Source of the DNA: Candidatus Aerophobota bacterium
Lineage (GTDB): Bacteria > Aerophobota > Aerophobia > Aerophobales > AE-B3A
Length of the DNA: 17,971 nucleotides
Direction of reading: 5' to 3'
NCBI GenBank assembly: GCA_030602105.1
Contig: JAUWAK010000010.1
Span: forward strand, 1 to 17,971
Of this stretch, positions 7,976 through 15,237 are shown piece after piece. A program made the position numbers and the translations under genes. Position 1 is the stretch's first letter. Each line of letters opens with the position of its first letter. Under the pieces are notes generated by a model, which did no database searches, was not told where the DNA came from, and saw only the letters and a program-made list of their open reading frames with translations.

Positions 7976-8221
7976 CTATCCACCGGCAATAACGGGGAAA
8001 ACACTGAGCACATCACCTTCATTCAGCACATAATCAAGGTTAGCATGAGTTCCGTTTGCGAGTATCATCAGCCCTCTGAGTTTTTTGGAAGGCACATTGA
8101 GCTTTTCGAGAACATCTTTTACACTGTCGCCCTGGTTAGTCTCCATCCGGCAGGAGTTCTTGCTGCTATTTTCAGGAAGATATCTTTGTAGCCCGGCAAA
8201 TAGTCTAACTTCAACTTGCAT
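7976..8221 (-). CDS. MoaD/ThiS-family small sulfur-carrier-like protein
   Basis: An 81-residue beta-grasp protein starting with VEVRLFAGLQ, with the NEGDVLSVFPVIAGG pattern at the C-terminus. The terminal Gly-Gly is needed for adenylation and thiocarboxylation in MoaD and ThiS. MoaD supplies dithiolene sulfur during pyranopterin (molybdenum/tungsten cofactor) synthesis. It lies 23 nt downstream of the aldehyde:ferredoxin oxidoreductase gene, the usual place for a dedicated MoaD-like protein, so tungstopterin synthesis for that enzyme is the best reading. A ThiS role is unlikely because no thiazole genes are nearby. GAGGTTAACAG precedes the ATG. Confidence 0.9.
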   Translation of the reverse strand: MQVEVRLFAGLQRYLPENSSKNSCRMETNQGDSVKDVLEKLNVPSKKLRGLMILANGTHANLDYVLNEGDVLSVFPVIAGG

Positions 8222-8244
8222 CTGTTAACCTCGCGCATGAGAAA

Positions 8245-9975
8245 TCAAAACTTAAGAACCCCGTCTAAGTCTTTGTCACTTACATCAAAAACAGAATTGT
8301 GGGGAGGGAGTTTTTCTGTCTTAAAGAAGTATGGTAAGCGATCATCGGTGTCACAGAATCCTGCTCGCCTATTGAAGTCAACTTCGGTGGAGAGGATACT
8401 TTTCCCAAGTTTCTGAAAATCTTCCTCGGTAAGATCCCATCCGTACAGAGCATTTACCATGTTCCGAACAGCTTCCCATGCCTCTGGCTTATCGTCGGTA
8501 GCAAAGGTGACAAAAAGACAAAGACCCAGACTATCGACAAGAGCGGCGCTAATCTGCATCTCTCTTGATGCCTTTGCCTGCCCGTCGGCCTTGAGAGGGT
8601 CGATATACCCCCCAATTTTGAAGACGTTGCGAGATATCATGTATCCCGCAGTATGATCAGCCCCCATGGGACTGGTGGCATAGGTAACCCCCTGTCCTTT
8701 GATGGAACGAGGATCATAAGCAGGGAGGCCCTGTCTTTTTACTACGGGCACACGAGAGACTCCAAATGCCTGCCCAGTTACGGCTGCTCCGTTTCCCAGA
8801 ATTCTTCCCAGGGGCGTCCCTTTTCCTACTTCTTTAACGAGCTCAATTGCCCCTTGGGCATCTCCAAATTCCTTAACTCCGGCTTCCATAGCAACAGCAA
8901 TAGTAACCCCCATCTCAATAGTATCAATCCCGTAGTCATCATACAAACGATCCATAGTGGCTATAGCATCAAGATCGTTTATTCCGCAGTTGGCTCCGTT
9001 GGCCCAGATAGTCTCATACTCTGGGCCTTTGGTGACATAGTTGCCATTCTTATCCACCCATATTCTGGAACAGGATATTTTGCAGCCGGGAAGACAGGCG
9101 TGTGTTGCAATACCACCCCTTTCCAGAATAACGTCCCGTTGAGTCTCTCCTGAGATCTTATCCACATCTTCGTATTCCCCGGTCGAAAAGTTACGAGTAG
9201 GATAGGCCCCGACTTCCTGAATGAGATTAGCACAAACATTGGTACCGTACTTGGGAAGGGTGACTGAAGTGATCTCGTGCTCCTCCAAAGCCTTGGTGAA
9301 GACTCTTGCAGCAGAGGTAAAAGCCTCTCGGTTTTTGGGTTTAACTGCACTGGTGGCACTATCATCTACCACTATGGCTTTCAGTTTTTTCGAACCCATA
9401 ACCGCTCCCATTCCGCCTCGACCAGCATGACGGGTAGGCCGGCCTTCTCTATCAGTAACTGCTATACTGGCTGCCGACATTAACATCTCCCCTGCTGGAC
9501 CACAGGAGATACAGGATATATCCTTTCCAAATCTTTTCCTGAGTCTTTCAACCAGCTCATAGTTCCCAAGGCTTTTGAGGTCGGCCGCGGGCACCAATTC
9601 AACTCCCTCAGACGAAACCTTGAGGACATACGCTGTATCGCCGGAAGACTTTCCTTCTACCACGATGGCTGCAATACCCAGCCTGGCAAGTTTATGAGCG
9701 GCTGTTCCCCCGGCATTTGATTCCTTGATGCCACCGGTGAGGGGACTCTTTGCTCCCACAGACAGCCTTCCCGAAGAAGCAGCAGAAGTCCCTCCCAGAA
9801 GTCCGGGGGCGTAAACCAATTTATTTTCGCTCCCCAGAGGATGAGAGGCGGCTGGCACCTCTTTTGCTACAATACTTGAGGTCAAGCCCCTTCCTCCCAA
9901 ACGTTCATACTCTTTGGCCAGCGGCTCTTCCCTAACTTTCAGGTCGGTCATGTTAACCCGGTAGATTTTCTTCAT
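8245..9975 (-). CDS. aor: Aldehyde:ferredoxin oxidoreductase (tungsten/molybdenum bis-pyranopterin enzyme)
   Basis: A 576-residue AOR-family protein, slightly shorter than the common 600-620. The N-terminal domain has GGRGL and the SGRLSVGAKSPLTGG block (68-82), and GRGGMGAVMGSKKLKAI (185-201) is a pterin-binding signature. The 4Fe-4S ligands are Cys294, Cys298, Cys302 and Cys486 (DSLGLC). The first three are spaced CX3CX3C, not the CX2CX3C of the Pyrococcus enzyme; this spacing is also known in other family branches. The enzyme oxidises aldehydes to acids and reduces ferredoxin, and can run backwards with low-potential electrons. No ferredoxin or small electron-transfer subunit is adjacent, so a general ferredoxin is assumed. 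GGGAGG precedes the ATG. The gene is 34 nt downstream of the transketolase C-terminal subunit gene, linking it to sugar carbon. The exact aldehyde is unknown. Confidence 0.95.
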   Translation of the reverse strand: MKKIYRVNMTDLKVREEPLAKEYERLGGRGLTSSIVAKEVPAASHPLGSENKLVYAPGLLGGTSAASSGRLSVGAKSPLTGGIKESNAGGTAAHKLARLGIAAIVVEGKSSGDTAYVLKVSSEGVELVPAADLKSLGNYELVERLRKRFGKDISCISCGPAGEMLMSAASIAVTDREGRPTRHAGRGGMGAVMGSKKLKAIVVDDSATSAVKPKNREAFTSAARVFTKALEEHEITSVTLPKYGTNVCANLIQEVGAYPTRNFSTGEYEDVDKISGETQRDVILERGGIATHACLPGCKISCSRIWVDKNGNYVTKGPEYETIWANGANCGINDLDAIATMDRLYDDYGIDTIEMGVTIAVAMEAGVKEFGDAQGAIELVKEVGKGTPLGRILGNGAAVTGQAFGVSRVPVVKRQGLPAYDPRSIKGQGVTYATSPMGADHTAGYMISRNVFKIGGYIDPLKADGQAKASREMQISAALVDSLGLCLFVTFATDDKPEAWEAVRNMVNALYGWDLTEEDFQKLGKSILSTEVDFNRRAGFCDTDDRLPYFFKTEKLPPHNSVFDVSDKDLDGVLKF

Positions 9976-10009
9976 TTTTCAATCCTCCCAAAGACAATCT
10001 CTTAATCCA

Positions 10010-10999
10010 TCATTTTGTCTTCTTCAGGAAATCCTTTACTGTTCCAATAAGAGAGCTCGAGTTCAATCCGTATTTTGCCCATAGTTCGTCCGGAGGCCCG
10101 AGTGTTGAGTAAACATCGGGAACACCCACCAGTTTCATAGGCACAGGCCTCTCTTGTACCACCACCTCCGCTACTGCGCTGCCTACTCCTCCCATAATGT
10201 TGTGATCCTCCACGGTGATTATCCCTCCCGTCTCCTCTGCTGCCTTCACAATTGCTTCTTTATCAATAGGTTTCACTGAAGCCATATCAATTACCCTGAC
10301 ATGTATCCCTTCTTTCTCTAGCTCGTTTGCCGCAACAAAAGACTCTTGCACCACGGGAGCTCCTGCGGCAATAATGGTCACATCATTTCCCTCTTTGATC
10401 ACTGCTGCTTTTCCTATTTCAAATGGGCACTCTTCCACGCTCTGGTAAATGTCGATCGGCGACTCGGCTCCTCTAATCAACCGAATGTAGCAAGGACCCT
10501 CAAACTCTGCTGCGCTTTTCACAACCTTGACCGTTTGAATCATGTCCGAAGGTACCAGAACCGTCATATTTGCCATGGAGCGCATAATGGCTATGTCCTC
10601 TGTAGCATGGTGAGTAGTTCCTCCCGGTCCCATGCTCAGCCCCGCATGAGTTCCAACTATCTTCACATTGAGCTTTGGATAGGCAATATCGGTTCTTACC
10701 TGCTCACATGGTCTCATCGTAGCAAAAGCGGCAAAGGTAGCAAAGAAAGGTATGAGTCCACAGCTAGCCATTCCTGCACACATACTAACTGTAGCTTGCT
10801 CTGTCAGTCCAGTCTCTATGAACCTTCCAGGAAATTCCTTGGCAAAATCCTTCAACTTGGTGGAGAGCATAAGGTCAGTAGACAAAGCTACAATTCTTGA
10901 ATCTTCTCTTGCGAGTTCGATTAGAACCTTGCCGAAAACATCTCTCGGAGTCGTAACGTCCGCCAGGTCTGCCATAGTAAAACTGGATATTTCTGCCAT
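10010..10999 (-). CDS. Transketolase, C-terminal subunit (pyrimidine-binding and C-terminal domains)
   Basis: A 329-residue second half of a split transketolase. The pyrimidine-binding domain has the catalytic Glu67 (GLTEQ, the counterpart of GIAEQ/H) that activates the thiamine ring, followed by FATFAAFATMRPCEQVR (86-102) and GPGGTTHHATEDIAIMR (124-140). The last 130 residues form the regulatory C-terminal domain. It pairs with the N-terminal subunit encoded 14 nt upstream. Transketolases move a two-carbon ketol unit between sugars. The split form is common in bacteria and archaea, both for central metabolism and inside specialised sugar-degradation loci. Its place in a catabolic cluster without ribose-phosphate genes argues for a special substrate (inference). 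The ATG has GGGAGGAC at good spacing. Confidence 0.93.
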   Translation of the reverse strand: MAEISSFTMADLADVTTPRDVFGKVLIELAREDSRIVALSTDLMLSTKLKDFAKEFPGRFIETGLTEQATVSMCAGMASCGLIPFFATFAAFATMRPCEQVRTDIAYPKLNVKIVGTHAGLSMGPGGTTHHATEDIAIMRSMANMTVLVPSDMIQTVKVVKSAAEFEGPCYIRLIRGAESPIDIYQSVEECPFEIGKAAVIKEGNDVTIIAAGAPVVQESFVAANELEKEGIHVRVIDMASVKPIDKEAIVKAAEETGGIITVEDHNIMGGVGSAVAEVVVQERPVPMKLVGVPDVYSTLGPPDELWAKYGLNSSSLIGTVKDFLKKTK

Positions 11000-11013
11000 T
11001 GATTGTCCTCCCT

Positions 11014-11913
11014 CTATGCCGATTTTTGTTCTAATCTTTTTAAGGTAGCCGTTAGCTCATCAATTGCCGTTTTGTACTGCTCCGGGGTAAACTGTCCGTA
11101 GTGCCATTCATACTTATCCTCAATAAACGAGATTCCCTTCCCCTTAAGGGTATCTGCTATGATGACGGTGGGTCTTCCCTTTGTCCTGGCTGCCTCATCA
11201 TAAGCACCCATAAGCTGGATAAAGTCATGCCCGTCACACTTTATAACGTGCCAGCCGAAATCTTCCAGCTTCTTGTCTATGGGTTCGAGAGTCATAGTTC
11301 CTTCAATTCCACCTTCTTTAAACACACCGGGGCCCTCGGTAGAGCCATCAAGGCTGTATTTGTTTCTATCTATGGTGGCACATAAATTGTCCACCTTAAA
11401 ATGGGAAGCAATCTCGATAGCCTCCCAATTGGAACCCTCAGCCACCTCACCATCGCCCACGACCACATACACCCGGTAGTCTTTCTTTAGATACTTTCCG
11501 GCCATAGCCATACCTACAGCAATGGGAGCACCGTGCCCGAGAGACCCGGTACTCGCATCACATCCCGAAATCTTGTTCTTATCTGGATGCATCCCAAAGG
11601 GACTGTCCAACTTGTTGAAAGTGGGCAAGATGTCACGGGAGAAAAAGCCTTTTTCTGCGAGTACCGGACACAAGGCGTTGCAGGCATGTCCTTTGCTCAA
11701 AACGAAGCGATCCCGATCCTCCCAGTCCTCATTGTGTGGATCCACTCTCATGACCTTGAAGTAGAGGACAGTCAAAATGTCCATAACCGACATAGAACCC
11801 CCGTAATGCCCACTCGCTTCCGAGTCCCTCATCATTTCCAGCTCCATTATCCGGAGCTTATAGGCCTTTCTCTCCAGTTCCAGCGCCAGTTTTTCCCGGT
11901 TTTCTTCACTCAT
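11014..11913 (-). CDS. Transketolase, N-terminal subunit (thiamine diphosphate-binding domain)
   Basis: A 299-residue thiamine-diphosphate domain. GHYGGS is at 35-40, SKGHA at 73-77 and GSLGHG at 123-128. The thiamine motif starts with GDG at 153-155 and ends near Asn184, the usual spacing that holds Mg2+ and the diphosphate. It is catalytically complete only with the downstream C-terminal subunit. The gene pair order (N then C, 14 nt apart) is the normal one for split transketolases. The N-terminal half alone cannot distinguish transketolase from dihydroxyacetone synthase-like or specialised sulfo- or apulose-phosphate transketolases. ATG follows a G-rich site (GGGGGGTAGGG) a few bases upstream. 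It is 84 nt downstream of the dehydrogenase stop, a gap that contains the inverted repeats at 11985-12012. Confidence 0.93.
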   Translation of the reverse strand: MSEENREKLALELERKAYKLRIMELEMMRDSEASGHYGGSMSVMDILTVLYFKVMRVDPHNEDWEDRDRFVLSKGHACNALCPVLAEKGFFSRDILPTFNKLDSPFGMHPDKNKISGCDASTGSLGHGAPIAVGMAMAGKYLKKDYRVYVVVGDGEVAEGSNWEAIEIASHFKVDNLCATIDRNKYSLDGSTEGPGVFKEGGIEGTMTLEPIDKKLEDFGWHVIKCDGHDFIQLMGAYDEAARTKGRPTVIIADTLKGKGISFIEDKYEWHYGQFTPEQYKTAIDELTATLKRLEQKSA

Positions 11914-11984
11914 CCCTACCCCCCCTTAACTTATTTGTCATCTACTCATTCCCCTTTGTCTCTCAAAAATTTGCCCCATTCTTA

Positions 11985-12012
11985 AAAGGACCACCTTTCA
12001 CTGAGTGAAAGG
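11985..12012 (-). repeat. Inverted repeat across the dehydrogenase stop codon with an alternative overlapping hairpin
   Basis: A perfect 9-bp inverted repeat (CCTTTCACT, 11994-12002; AGTGAAAGG, 12004-12012) spans the stop codon at 11998-12000. Part of it (CCTTT, 11994-11998) can instead pair with AAAGG at 11985-11989, so two stems exclude each other. There is no long T run after it on the minus strand, so it is not a canonical intrinsic terminator. mRNA processing or partial attenuation before the transketolase genes is possible. Confidence 0.45.
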
Positions 12013-13017
12013 GGAATCGTCGGAAATAGTCTTCAGGATTTTGACTAATTTGGCATCCCGCCACCTGGCCAGCTCCTCCAAATTCCTTTTTTCCACTTCC
12101 TCCTCTAGCCCCTTCACTACCTTCTTGAGCGCCGAAGGAGGTATGGAAGTCCAGCTGCTCATAGAGCCCCAGCAACTCTCGAATGTTGGTCCTATATGCT
12201 CTATGAACTCTTGAATTCCTCCACTTCCGCCTCCCAGATGGTAGGTAATATGAGGCCCCATGAAGGCCCAACGAAGCCCTGGACCTCTACAAACAGCAAG
12301 ATCAACATCCTCCACTGAGGCAATCTCTTTGTGCACCAGGTCAATTGCCTCCCGCCACAGCGCCGCGCACAGCCTGTTAGCTACGTAACCCGGTACCTCC
12401 TTTCTAACTCTTAAGGGAGTCTTTCCCATCATCCTATGGAATCGATAGGCCGTTTCTATAGTCTCCTCAGAGGTTCTTTTACCCGGAACCAGCTCTACCA
12501 GAGGTATAAGATGTGGAGGATTGAAAGGATGTGCAATTATGCATCTCTCAGGACTCTTGGCAACCTTCTGGATCTCGCTCATGAGAAGACCTGACGAGCT
12601 ACTTGCCAGAATTACATTTTCTGAGCAGATAGAGTCCATCTGAGCAAAAAGCTCCTTCTTAACCTCGTAGCTTTCGAATGCTGATTCCTGCACATATTCA
12701 ACATTTTTCACCGCCAAAGATAGATCCGTGGTAGGGTGAACCCTTTTCAAGACAGATGTAGAATCCTCATTCAGAAGTTCGCTTTCTGTCAAGAATTTCA
12801 GATTGCTTATGATGGCCTTCAGTGCTTGGTCCAAGCGTTCTTCCTCGACGTCCTGGAGATTAACCTGGCGGCCTTTCGCTGCGAAAAGCGTTGCCCAGCT
12901 TGCGCCTATGGTTCCGGCACCGATAACTGCAACTTTCTTGGGCTTCTCGCCAGAAGTCCCTTTAGTATCCGGGGACGAAGCTCCCCAGTTTTGCTTTCTC
13001 TTGTCTTTAGCCACCAA
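11998..13017 (-). CDS. 3-hydroxyacyl-CoA dehydrogenase-family protein (lambda-crystallin / L-gulonate or carnitine dehydrogenase type)
   Basis: A 339-residue NAD-dependent beta-hydroxyacid dehydrogenase. The Rossmann motif VIGAGTIG is at 31-38, with an acidic residue (Asp56) after the second strand for NAD. HPFNPP (163-168) holds the catalytic His163, and VANRL is at 212-216. The C-terminal block GPGLRWAFMGP is typical of short forms such as lambda-crystallin/L-gulonate 3-dehydrogenase and carnitine dehydrogenase, which act on free hydroxyacids; CoA thioesters remain possible because a thiolase is two genes upstream. About 27 hydrophilic residues precede the Rossmann fold. The only starts available are TTG (13017) and GTG (13014), both inside the end of the epimerase gene; GGAGGT lies 8 nt before the TTG. 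The overlap suggests translational coupling. Confidence 0.88.
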   Translation of the reverse strand: MVAKDKRKQNWGASSPDTKGTSGEKPKKVAVIGAGTIGASWATLFAAKGRQVNLQDVEEERLDQALKAIISNLKFLTESELLNEDSTSVLKRVHPTTDLSLAVKNVEYVQESAFESYEVKKELFAQMDSICSENVILASSSSGLLMSEIQKVAKSPERCIIAHPFNPPHLIPLVELVPGKRTSEETIETAYRFHRMMGKTPLRVRKEVPGYVANRLCAALWREAIDLVHKEIASVEDVDLAVCRGPGLRWAFMGPHITYHLGGGSGGIQEFIEHIGPTFESCWGSMSSWTSIPPSALKKVVKGLEEEVEKRNLEELARWRDAKLVKILKTISDDSPFTQ

Positions 13018-13948
13018 AAGATCTTACCTCCTTCACAAAATCCTCCACCATATCGTCCAGGCGGTACTTGACGACCCAACCCCATTCTTCTCTTGCTCGG
13101 GTCTCATCCAATGCCTCAGGCCAGCTATCGACGATGGCCTGCATGCCTCTGTCCGGATTGAACTCAAGCCTGGCACCTTTGACATGTCTTCTAACTGATT
13201 CTGCTATCTGACCAGCAGTAGGTGAGATACCACCTATGTTGTAGACCCTCCTCTTGAGCTTTGCCTCATCAGCTTTCTGCAGGCCAGAAAAGGCCCTCAG
13301 GGCGTCCTTTATGTAAAGAATAGGCATCCTTGAATTCTGGCCAACATAAACCTGATAACTCTCTCCCCTGGCGGGTTTCTCAATCATTAAGGTCGAATAA
13401 GCGGATACCCCGCCTGAACCTCTTCCGGGACCTACTACCGAAGGAAGCCGCAAGCATCGAAAGTTCACTTCAAATCTCCTGTGATAATACTCTCCCAGCA
13501 TCTCACCCGCAACCTTGGCTACCCCGTACATTGTGGTTGGCCTTTGGTAAGCCTCATTGGGTACAGGGTTGGATACTCCTTCCCCAAAGGCTGCTATGCT
13601 GCTCGGAAAAATCACCATCTCTACGTCAAAAAGACGAGCTGCTTCCAGCACATTGAAGGTTCCAATGAGGTTCGTTCTGAATCCAGCAACAGGATACTTC
13701 TCAGCCTTCGCTGAAAGAAGGGCACCTGTATGGTATATGATTTCCACCTTATTGTTTTTGACTGCTGAGAGCAGGTCAGACAAACAGGCCAGATCCCCCT
13801 TTACAAGGCCAAGTTCGCATCTAATATCATCAACTAATCCAAGGTCTGGTTCTATATCAAATAGGGTAACGTTTTCTCCTTTCTTGTGCAGGAATCTGGC
13901 AAGGTGCGACCCAATGAAGCCTGTTCCACCGGTTATTAAGACGTTCAT
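13007..13948 (-). CDS. NAD-dependent epimerase/dehydratase (extended SDR)
   Basis: A 313-residue extended SDR. GGTGFIG at 7-13 binds NAD, with Asp31 at the end of strand 2. SS at 116-117 and Tyr141/Lys145 (YGVAK) form the active site. Family members epimerise, dehydrate or oxidise sugars, sugar nucleotides, uronates or hydroxy amino acids (for example L-threonine dehydrogenase-like proteins). The length is typical. Nothing nearby makes nucleotide sugars, so a catabolic sugar or sugar-acid dehydrogenase role fits the context better than cell-wall synthesis (inference). It starts 25 nt after the thiolase stop with only a weak ribosome site, and its last bases overlap the start of the next gene by 11 nt. 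Confidence 0.9.
   Translation of the reverse strand: MNVLITGGTGFIGSHLARFLHKKGENVTLFDIEPDLGLVDDIRCELGLVKGDLACLSDLLSAVKNNKVEIIYHTGALLSAKAEKYPVAGFRTNLIGTFNVLEAARLFDVEMVIFPSSIAAFGEGVSNPVPNEAYQRPTTMYGVAKVAGEMLGEYYHRRFEVNFRCLRLPSVVGPGRGSGGVSAYSTLMIEKPARGESYQVYVGQNSRMPILYIKDALRAFSGLQKADEAKLKRRVYNIGGISPTAGQIAESVRRHVKGARLEFNPDRGMQAIVDSWPEALDETRAREEWGWVVKYRLDDMVEDFVKEVRSFGG
13026..13031 (-). promoter_or_regulatory. Shine-Dalgarno for the hydroxyacyl-CoA dehydrogenase-family gene, inside the epimerase gene
   Basis: GGAGGT on the minus strand lies 8 nt before the TTG at 13017 and 11 nt before the GTG at 13014. It decides that this gene begins with a non-ATG codon within the epimerase coding end. Confidence 0.75.
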
Positions 13949-13973
13949 AGATCATTCTCTGCTCGAAGAGTTC

Positions 13974-15191
13974 TCATCTTCTCTCGACAATGAGAGCCAT
14001 ACCCATACCTCCGCCCACACAAAGAGAAACAAGACCTAAAGATACATCTCTTCTTCGCATCTCATGAAGAATCTTTACCAGAAGAATTGCTCCTGTGGCT
14101 CCGATGGGATGTCCCAGGGCGATAGCACCGCCATTCACATTGAGTTTATCCCGAGGAACGGGAAGCTCTCTCAAAACCCCCAGGCACTGGGCGGAAAACG
14201 CCTCATTAATCTCAAAAAGGTCGATGTCATCCAGAGTCAGCCCCACACTGCTAAGGACTTTGTTAATAGCCGGTACCGGTGCCAGTCCCATGAAGGCGGG
14301 CTCGACTCCTACCAGAGCATAGGATTTAACCTTGCCATAAACCTCTAGCCCCAAACTTTTTGCCTTCTTCTCGGTGGTAACTATCATCGCAGCAGCTCCG
14401 TCGCTTATACCGGAGGAGTTTCCAGCAGTTACCGTTCCATCCTCCTTAAAGGCCGCCGGAAGCTTTGCCAGCTTCTCCAGGGAGGTATCAACTCGCACCC
14501 CTTCATCGGTATCGAACATTATGGGCTTTCCTTTTTTCGGAGAAATCTCTATTGGAACAATCTGCTCCCCAAAATAGCCTGATTCAATAGCTGCTCGAGC
14601 CTTCATGTGACTTCGTAGGGCAAACTCATCCTGCTCCTTCCTTGATAGCTGGTACTTTTCGGCTATATTCTCAGCCGTGATCCCCATATGACAGTCATCA
14701 AAGGCATCCCAAAGACCATCGTACACCATGCCGTCGATAAGCTCGTCCTTATACATAGCCATTCTGTATCCATACCGGGCTTTTTTCAAGTAGTAGGGAG
14801 CCTGATTCATGTTTTCCATACCCCCGGCAATTATGAGCTCCGCATCACCTGCTTTTATGGCTTGAGCGGCAGAAACGACGGCTTGAAGACCGGAGGCACA
14901 TACCCTGTTGACGGTTGCAGCAGGCACTTCCACCGGAAGCCCACCTTTAAGGGCAACCTGTCGAGCCGGATTCATACCCTGACCCGCCTGCAGAACATTA
15001 CCCATGATGCATTCATCAACAAGGGAGAGGTCCAGTCCAGAACAAGATAGAATTCGTTTGACTACGCCTGAGGCTAAATCTACAGCTGAAGTATCCCTCA
15101 GGGTTCCCCCAAATTTGCCAGCCGCACACCTCAAAGGATGGCAAAGAGCAATTATGTCCATGGATTCAGTTTTTCCTGTGCTTAGCGACAT
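13974..15191 (-). CDS. Thiolase (acetyl-CoA C-acyltransferase)
   Basis: A 405-residue thiolase. Nucleophile Cys98 lies in NRVCASGLQ, NEAF begins at 329, His361 is in GHPIGATGA and Cys391 is in CVGGGMG. It either condenses two acetyl-CoA or cleaves a 3-oxoacyl-CoA with CoA; direction cannot be read from sequence. With the hydroxyacyl-CoA dehydrogenase-family protein and an enoate/dienoyl-type reductase in the same unit, a short beta-oxidation-like or reverse route is possible. The first ATG (15191) lacks a clear ribosome site and sits right after a stem-loop (15194-15223). The ATG at 15161 begins MDIIAL, which matches the usual thiolase N-terminus and has AGGA upstream, so the protein may be ten residues shorter. 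Confidence 0.95.
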   Translation of the reverse strand: MSLSTGKTESMDIIALCHPLRCAAGKFGGTLRDTSAVDLASGVVKRILSCSGLDLSLVDECIMGNVLQAGQGMNPARQVALKGGLPVEVPAATVNRVCASGLQAVVSAAQAIKAGDAELIIAGGMENMNQAPYYLKKARYGYRMAMYKDELIDGMVYDGLWDAFDDCHMGITAENIAEKYQLSRKEQDEFALRSHMKARAAIESGYFGEQIVPIEISPKKGKPIMFDTDEGVRVDTSLEKLAKLPAAFKEDGTVTAGNSSGISDGAAAMIVTTEKKAKSLGLEVYGKVKSYALVGVEPAFMGLAPVPAINKVLSSVGLTLDDIDLFEINEAFSAQCLGVLRELPVPRDKLNVNGGAIALGHPIGATGAILLVKILHEMRRRDVSLGLVSLCVGGGMGMALIVERR

Positions 15192-15193
15192 AT

Positions 15194-15223
15194 GGGGATT
15201 CTTTACTTACGGAAAAAGACCCC
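15194..15223 (-). other. Stem-loop just upstream of the annotated thiolase ATG
   Basis: On the minus strand GGGGTCTTT can pair with AAAGA-AT-CCCC (9 pairs with a 2-nt bulge, 10-nt loop). It ends two bases before the ATG at 15191, in the 46-nt gap after the SDR stop. It would hinder initiation at that ATG, which favours the ATG at 15161, or it could serve as translational control or an mRNA processing site. No terminating T run follows. Confidence 0.4.
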
Positions 15224-15237
15224 TGACCTCACCTGGA

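Noticed and set aside
10010..11913. Reading the transketolase pair as a pyruvate/acetoin dehydrogenase E1 or a DXS
   Set aside because: The GHYGGS, GSLGHG and GLTEQ motifs and the split layout match transketolase halves; no E2 lipoyl protein or isoprenoid genes are nearby.
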